Both the position numbers and the translations under genes were made by a program. From Cenococcum geophilum 1.58 (taxonomy: Eukaryota > Ascomycota > Dothideomycetes > Gloniales > Gloniaceae), in NCBI GenBank assembly GCA_001692895.1, contig KV748207.1:1178001-1242000 (forward strand): 64,000 nt of DNA, written 5' to 3'. Below, piece by piece: positions 59,901 through 64,000 of the stretch; position 1 is the first letter of the stretch; every line of letters begins with the position of its first letter. Below the pieces are notes generated by a model. The model ran no database searches and was not told the DNA's origin. It saw only the letters and a list, made by a program, of their open reading frames with translations.

Positions 59901-60120
59901 GCGTGCACCACGCCTATTAAGACCCTCCAGTGAGTCACCTGTAGGTCGACCGTAAGTCGAACGCCATGGGGCCGTCGAAGCTGGCCTGTGTTTCCGCTGC
60001 CTAGAGCTTTGCCCGTGTTTCCACCTCGTTGAGCCGTCTGGTCGCCGTCGCGTCGCTGTCGCGTCGCTGTCTTCTAGGTCGCGCGCACCACGCCTATTAA
60101 GACCCTCTTCTGAGTCACCT
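59901..60120. repeat. 40-bp direct repeat pair, 180 bp apart
   Basis: 59901-59940 and 60081-60120 share CACCACGCCTATTAAGACCC followed by TC, two or three variable bases and TGAGTCACCT. Confidence 0.88.
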
Positions 60121-60706
60121 GAGTGTACCGGATACCAGATAGGCCCTCGTAGAGGGGCCTTAACGAGTTCTCTAGGCAGGGCCTTAACAAGTTCTTCGCG
60201 GTGGCCTTGGGGCCTTAACAAGTTTCGTATGAGGTGCCTGCGACGCGTTAACCTTAACAAGTTCTTATAAAAAGAGGTTCCCTACTCCCTCGCCGCGTTC
60301 CTTTGCGATCTCAGAGCTAGTGCAAGCCCAAGGGTGTCCTGTTGTACGCCTAGGTCGCGTCCACGTCGACTGGCTAATAAGGCCAGTTTCGGGCCTGGCT
60401 ACAAGCCAGGTAGTCGTACATCGGGTGGTTTTCGTATCCCAGTTTCCCTTGATAGGCCTCCCTAGGTGGTAGAGCAGGAGCCTTAAGCGGAGGCAGTAAG
60501 GCTCCTGGTGTTGTTGAGGACGATGCTTTGTACGATGCTTCGTACGCGTCGCGGGCTCAACACCACAGAACCGCGCTGCATGCGCTGCGACGGCTCTCTA
60601 CCATCGCCTCTGCACTTGGCCATCGTAAGGAATGAATTCCTGATGATGTTTCCACCCGCGGCGACGTGGACGCGTGCAGTAGGGCTTCGCGGGCTGCTAT
60701 AATTTA

Positions 60707-60785
60707 CTATTAGATATTGTAAACTTGTTATAAAACGCGCGGTTTGCTATTAGATGCTATAAACTTGTTACAAAACGCACGGTTT
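60707..60785. repeat. 40-bp tandem subterminal repeat near the right end of the large element
   Basis: Two adjacent units (60707-60746 and 60747-60785) sharing CTATTAGAT, AAACTTGTTA and AAAACGC.CGGTTT. The complement AAACCG and CGCAA/TTGCGG motifs continue to the terminus. Confidence 0.8.
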
Positions 60786-60819
60786 ATATAATTCGCTAAC
60801 GACTATATCCACCTGCCGC

Positions 60820-60885
60820 AACCGTATAGTTTGCGGCAATTTGCCGCAAACCGCAACAACCAGCCCAAAAAAAAATTGCCTGATG
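60820..60885. repeat. Right terminal inverted repeat of the large element
   Basis: Ends AAAAAAAAATTGCCTGATG; the complement begins CATCAGGCAATTTTTTTTTG, then GGCTGGTTGTTGC, matching the left end CATTAGG...GGCCATGTTATTGC. A GTTTGCGGCAATTTGCCGCAAAC palindrome-like segment lies just inside. The following bases AG (60886-60887) duplicate 33539-33540. Confidence 0.72.
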
Positions 60886-60887
60886 AG

Positions 60888-62362
60888 GGTTCTCATCTAT
60901 AACTCCTTGGAGGGTTATACTGTTTTACTCTATAAGGTTCTTATGGTAGTATTCTAGCCCTTTAAAGAACTGTTATATATAGTTATAGGCTTTAGTAAAA
61001 GGTCTTAACTTAAGGTTACTGTTATAGTAGTGGTCCTAAGCAAGCCCTTTTAGCATACTAGGGAATGCCACTGCGTAGCCTTCTAGTGGTAAGCTAGATC
61101 TTTTATAGATGTTATAGAAGATAATTAACTTAAAGTTAAAGCTATCACTAACTCTATTGTACTTTTAGTCGTTTATATAAATCTTTATAATTATAGCTAC
61201 CTTCTTACTATATTTAGGTCCTTGCCTAGGTCCTTACTCTATACTAGGCACGGCCGGTTTAGGTAGTATATATATATATAGCTGCTACGGTTACTGCGGC
61301 TACTATAGTTACTGCTCTCTTAACTATAGCAATTGGTTAATAAGGGTGTAGATTTAGTCATAGTTGGAGAATTAAGGATTGGGAGGAATAGTAGGGGTAG
61401 CGGGGGTAGTAATCGGAGTGGCTAACAGTGCAGTAATTAGGATAACTGGTGGTGTAGCGGTTAGGATAGCTAGTAGTGCAGCAGTTAGAATAGCTAGTGG
61501 AATTAGTAGAGTAGCTAGTAAGGGACTATAAAAAGGTATTAATGCTAGTAGAGCTATAGCAAGCTTATCTAGGGTCGAATTAAGTTAGTCTTATAAAGCT
61601 ATAGTAATTATTAGCTTAATATCAATAAGGGCTAGACTAATTTCTTCATCTATCCATTTATAAAACTCTTCTTTATTAGCAACGTCCGTTAGCACCTTAC
61701 TAAGGGAGTATCTCTTATCTTACTTAACAATATATACTCCTTTCTTAACTAGGTATTTACAAATTCCCATTTTAGTATTAGATTATACTCGTTTAAAGAT
61801 CTCTAGTATAAAGTCCTTAAAGTCTTCCTAAAATACTGTCCACAATAAATAGTCTATAAGGTTGGATTGTATATATAGGTATATCTTAATCTCTATATAC
61901 TCTATTAGACTGTTATCTATAGCCGTCTCCAAGTTAATTCTATAGCCGTACTTGGCAATTCTCTCCTTTTAATTAATTTCTATATTATTATATCTTTGTA
62001 TATATTATAGTTCGAGGTTAAGGTTTAAGGTAAGGGTATATATATCCTCTACAGCCATTAGGCCTATAAAGTATTCTTAGCAAGATTGCTATTCTCTTAG
62101 TAATCTGTTATATTAGCTATAAGGCTAGTATAAATTCTCTTAAGCTTAAGGGAGGTTATAATCTTCTCTAAGTAAAGATATAATTCTCTAGGTAATTTAA
62201 CGCGTTAGCAGTTAAGCTAATACGTGGTTTTGAGCTTTAAGGGTAATATAGCTTTCTCCTTTAATAAAGTAGGCAGGGCTAGGCGATCCATATACTATTT
62301 CTAGTACGGTTCTTAAGCTCTAGCTTATTACATATTTCCTAATCTATACGTCTACTAATTAG
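60888..62362 (-). pseudogene. Copia gag, N-terminal part (RIPed)
   Basis: Minus strand, from the 5' LTR inward. About 61250-60900 reads YNRVSDSFNFKLIIFYNIY, then FPSMLKGLA, YYNSNL, FTKAYNYI, FFKGLEYYHKN, then NSITLxGVIDENP. This matches the capsid part of fungal Copia Gag. The frame stops at ENP by insertion of the 27-kb element and resumes at 33538 as NK.IY.NF...HIDKLLK. The region nearer the LTR (61300-62362) is repetitive and low in complexity (GGT- and AGTAG-rich around 61390-61520). Confidence 0.82.
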
Positions 62363-62532
62363 TTTCAGTATACTTATATTATTAACGTACACGAATATTA
62401 CTTGTAGTAGTACATATGCGGTGTTAAAGTTGGTAGTTATTCTTGTCTAAAAATAGGGGTTTGCTCCAAGGTCAGATTAGCTAGCCTCGCTTCGTGGTCT
62501 CGTGACCACGTCATATAACTAATATTCCGACA
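62363..62532 (-). repeat. Copia 5' LTR (170 bp)
   Basis: TTTCAGTATACTTAT...ATTCCGACA, co-linear with 19338-19507. It is flanked on the right by CTATC (62533-62537), the duplicate of 19333-19337. Confidence 0.88.
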
Positions 62533-62537
62533 CTATC

Positions 62538-62849
62538 TATTATATTAAATAATAACGTTGTAGCTATATTATATAGGATATTAGATATAGGTAGTCGGTC
62601 GCACTTTATCTAAACTCGTTGCTCTAAATCTTATAAATTAACCTAAAAAAGTTACTTTATATCTTTCTACCTATAATTTTAACAACTTACTTTTATACTA
62701 TAGGGTTTTTATATAAATATTCTTAAAAGGTAGCTTTAGTTATATAATTAATTAGATTTTTAAAAATACGTTATTTAGGATAAAAGTAGGGCAGTAGAAA
62801 AGGTGGGAAAAAGATACTAGTCTCGAGTTAACCTCTATATATTTCGCAC
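62538..62849. other. Host flank right of Copia; no gene
   Basis: The first 75 bp continue the 178-bp tandem repeat seen at 19161-19235. The rest is AT-rich and featureless up to the MITE. Confidence 0.55.
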
Positions 62850-63002
62850 TAAAGGCCCTTAAACGGCAAACAAGACCGCGCTTCTAAGTACAGGGGTTAT
62901 ATAACGCTAGTAGGGGTTTAATAAAGCTAGTAGAGGTTTTATATAAAGCTATACTAGTTAAGTACTAGCGAGATTTATCTCGTTTGCCGCCTAAGTCACT
63001 TA
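62850..63002. mobile_element. MITE-1 copy 2, inverted relative to copy 1
   Basis: The left end TAAAGGCCCTTAAACGGCAAA corresponds to the right end of copy 1 (TAGGCCCTCAGACGGCAG). The complement of the right end, TAAGTGACTTAGGCGGCAAA, corresponds to the left end of copy 1 (TAAGCGACTCAGACGGCAAG). It is bounded by TA on both sides and partly RIPed. Confidence 0.65.
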
Positions 63003-63075
63003 CTAAAATAAACGTCTAAGCTGTTAGCGACTCAGTCAATCGAGGCACGAGCACGGCAAGAGGGACGCGCAAGCC

Positions 63076-63274
63076 TGTACGATTGGTAGTCTATAAACGA
63101 AGATCTAAAGCTAGAGAAAGGAAAGGAGACGGAGGGCGGCGCCGCTCGACGTTATATACGATCCTCTGGTCACGTGACGGCAACTGTCTGGAACTGTCTG
63201 CGACTGTCTGTAACTATCTGCAACTATCTATAACTGTCCGCCATTATCCACCGGTTTCCACCAGTGCCGTAACA
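63076..63274 (-). repeat. Gypsy-D 3' LTR (about 199 bp)
   Basis: On the minus strand it begins TGTTACGGCACTGGTGG directly after the polypurine tract. The far end at TGTACG (plus strand 63076) is estimated, because no partner LTR is in the window. Confidence 0.6.
63181..63240. repeat. 10-bp tandem repeat in the Gypsy-D LTR
   Basis: Six units of AACTGTCTGN in perfect 10-bp register (variants GACTGTCTGT, AACTATCTGC, AACTGTCCGC). Confidence 0.9.
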
Positions 63275-64000
63275 TTACCCCCCCCTCCGAAAAAGCCTGC
63301 CCTTAGGCTTTGTACGTCCGTATTATGTCCGTGGGGTATTCTTGTCTTTATGCTTAATAGGCAGCTTATCGTCTTCGCTATTCTAGTACTCTATTTACTT
63401 ATTAAGGTACTTTAGGGGTCCGGGTTTATTAGGGTAATGATTATAGAATTCCTAAAGCTTATAGGGGCTACCTATAAAGTTCTATATAGGGTACTAAGTG
63501 GGGTCTGGGTTGTACCCTTTCTAACTAATATAATATTTTAACGTTCCCCTTATAAGCTTGCAGGCTAGTATTTCTTTAATTTCCCATTTATTATTGCTAT
63601 TAACTTAGATCGGTAGGGGAGGTTTATTCTTTTGTCTAGGTAATAGGTTGTTTGTAGCTTTCCATAGTTTATCCGGAGAGAAAATAGGGTAAACTTTAAT
63701 TAAATCTAGGAGCTTTACTTTATACGCGTTGCCTATCTTTTTAAGAACCTTATACGGTCCTACTATCTAATAGTCTAGCTTACGGCTAGGTCGTTCCGTT
63801 TTTTAGTTCTTTATTATAACTTAGACCATATCTCCTACGGTAAAGTTAGGCTCTCGCCTATGCTTATTTGCTTACTATTGCATTAATTTCTAAGCCTTTT
63901 TTAGATTTATATAGGCTACTATCTAGGCTTCTTTTAAGCGCTTGGCGTACTACTAGGCTTCCTTATAAGATAGTTTTTTGCGTATAGTTTAGGGTCCTTT
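63275..64000 (-). pseudogene. Gypsy-D pol C-terminus: integrase end and chromodomain
   Basis: Minus strand from 64000: a KRLKEAxIVAYINLKKA helix, EPNFTVGDMVWV, then VGPYKVLKKIGNAYKVKL, VYPIFSPDKL, and the chromodomain at about 63595-63415. That contains EIKEILACKLIRGTLKYYISxKGY, an interrupted NPDPTxYPIxNF, then SPYKLxEFY and PNKPGPLKYL. The three in-frame TAG codons all replace Trp (TGG), a clean RIP signature. The chromodomain would direct integration to heterochromatin marks in the intact element. Confidence 0.85.

Larger units (their letters stand above)
56801..60694 (-). mobile_element. LINE-C2: chimeric retrotransposon, truncated LINE 3' half plus GC-rich 5' module
   Basis: A T tract at 56802-56820 marks the 3' end on the minus strand. 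The 14-bp sequence TGCTATAATTTACT occurs at 56787-56800 and again at 60695-60708, so the whole 3.9 kb is one insertion. The 3' half (56821-58985) is a LINE-C ORF2 fragment cut inside RT; the 5' half (58990-60694) is GC-rich sequence with no LINE similarity. The 3' terminal about 250 bp match the LINE-C1 end. Lightly RIPed. Confidence 0.82.
58990..60694 (-). other. GC-rich 5' module of LINE-C2, non-coding as far as can be seen
   Basis: Sharp switch to high GC at about 58990, with abundant CA, TG and CG, so it is hardly RIPed. It contains a 21-bp triple repeat, a 40-bp repeat pair 180 bp apart, and recurring CTGGCCTGTGTTTCC motifs. Short open frames exist on both strands but look like GC-rich artefacts. 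It lies within the same 14-bp duplication as the LINE 3' half, hence it was reverse transcribed together with it. Origin unknown. Confidence 0.65.
33541..60885. mobile_element. 27.3-kb Plavaka-like (CACTA/CMC group) DNA transposon inserted in Copia gag
   Basis: Left end CATTAGGATTTTTTTTTTGG; complement of the right end CATCAGGCAATTTTTTTTTGG, both continuing to GTTRTTGC. The first seven bases differ only by a C to T (RIP) change. The flanking dinucleotide AG is present on both sides (33539-33540 and 60886-60887), and removing the element plus one AG rejoins the Copia gag codons in frame. It carries a Plavaka-type transposase (49750-53310), helicase modules, tandem subterminal repeats, a foldback and two later LINE insertions. 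Without the LINEs it is about 21 kb. That all interior modules entered together is inference. Confidence 0.7.
19338..62532 (-). mobile_element. Ty1/Copia element expanded to 43.2 kb by two nested insertions
   Basis: Identical-length LTRs (19338-19507 and 62363-62532) bound this element. Both begin and end with TGTCGG/CCGACA-type termini and are flanked by CTATC on each side (19333-19337 and 62533-62537), a perfect 5-bp duplication. Minus-strand Copia coding blocks are found in order at 60888-62362 (gag), 30424-33540 (knuckle, protease, integrase, RT) and 19900-20836 (RT end, RNase H). The gaps are filled by the 27.3-kb element 33541-60885 and by Gypsy-C 20837-30418. Without them Copia would be about 6.3 kb. 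All coding parts carry RIP stops. Confidence 0.9.
63076..64000 (-). mobile_element. Gypsy-D: 3' part of a minus-strand chromovirus, cut by the window edge
   Basis: Contains the 3' LTR (about 63076-63274), a polypurine tract (complement of ACATTACCCCCCCCTCC, just after the LTR on the plus strand) and the C-terminal part of pol. It continues beyond 64000. The LTR is only lightly RIPed, whereas pol has RIP stops at Trp codons. Confidence 0.8.

Noticed and set aside
58990..60694. rDNA or protein-coding genes in the GC-rich block
   Set aside because: No rRNA signature was recognised. The short open frames overlap on both strands, have low-complexity Arg/Pro/Ser composition and no domain.
33541..60885. 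Starship-type giant cargo element
   Set aside because: No DUF3435 tyrosine-recombinase captain gene was recognised at either end. The termini are inverted repeats with a 2-bp duplication, and a Plavaka-like DDE transposase is present instead.
33541..60885. Helitron
   Set aside because: Helicase-like genes raised this idea, but the motifs fit SNF2 rather than Pif1/Rep. The element has terminal inverted repeats and no TC...CTRR ends.
33539..60888. Longer 8-10 bp target duplication for the giant element
   Set aside because: AGCATTAGG and CCTGATGAGG look similar only because they include the terminal inverted repeats. The frame-consistent reading leaves just the AG dinucleotide.
63083..63415. 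110-codon plus-strand frame
   Set aside because: It crosses the Gypsy-D LTR, its 10-bp tandem repeat and the polypurine tract, so it cannot be a gene.

Overview
The window is from a filamentous ascomycete (Pezizomycotina) and is almost entirely a transposon graveyard shaped by repeat-induced point mutation (RIP). RIP is visible directly: CpA and TpG dinucleotides are nearly absent over most of the sequence, TpA is in excess, and CpG is not depleted. Recognisable pol, LINE and transposase reading frames are full of TAA and TAG where Gln (CAA, CAG) or Trp (TGG) codons stood. I see one credible intact host-type gene (17587-18465, minus strand), in a non-RIPed island of about 1.9 kb (roughly 16.9-18.85 kb). 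No tRNA, rRNA or CRISPR was found.

Left block (1-16.65 kb): a Tad-type LINE (LINE-A; endonuclease at 1.3-2.1 kb, RT/RNase H at 14.1-16.6 kb) is interrupted by a complete Ty3/Gypsy chromovirus (Gypsy-A, 2082-8113, target-site duplication CTATA) and a 3'-truncated Gypsy (Gypsy-B, about 8130-14105). An inverted, window-truncated copy of Gypsy-A occupies 1-1293.

Central block (19338-62532): one minus-strand Ty1/Copia element with 170-bp LTRs and a perfect 5-bp target duplication (CTATC) now spans 43 kb because two other insertions lie inside it. Nest 1 is Gypsy-C (20837-30418, 344-bp LTRs, duplication CCTCT), which itself carries LINE-B (about 21.5-26.7 kb, minus). Nest 2 is a 27.3-kb DNA transposon (33541-60885) whose ends read CATYAGG followed by a T tract, with a 2-bp AG duplication. 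Removing each nest rejoins the Copia frame in register.

The 27.3-kb element is the most interesting object. It contains a decayed Plavaka-like (CACTA/CMC group) transposase at 49.75-53.3 kb with flanking unrecognised frames. It also carries a possible DUF6532-like gene, two copies of a module made of a 75-bp tandem array plus an SNF2-like helicase pseudogene, and a 529-bp foldback palindrome. Two young, lightly mutated LINE-C insertions with 14-bp target duplications lie within it. The second of these (56801-60694) looks chimeric: a truncated LINE 3' half joined to an unrelated GC-rich 1.7-kb sequence, like the MINE/WEIRD elements of Magnaporthe.

Right edge (62.5-64 kb): the Copia host sequence resumes, followed by a second copy of a small TA-flanked MITE family (the first is at 18667-18811 upstream of the gene) and the 3' end of a minus-strand chromovirus (Gypsy-D). 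All transposon genes here appear dead; family names rest on motifs read by eye.
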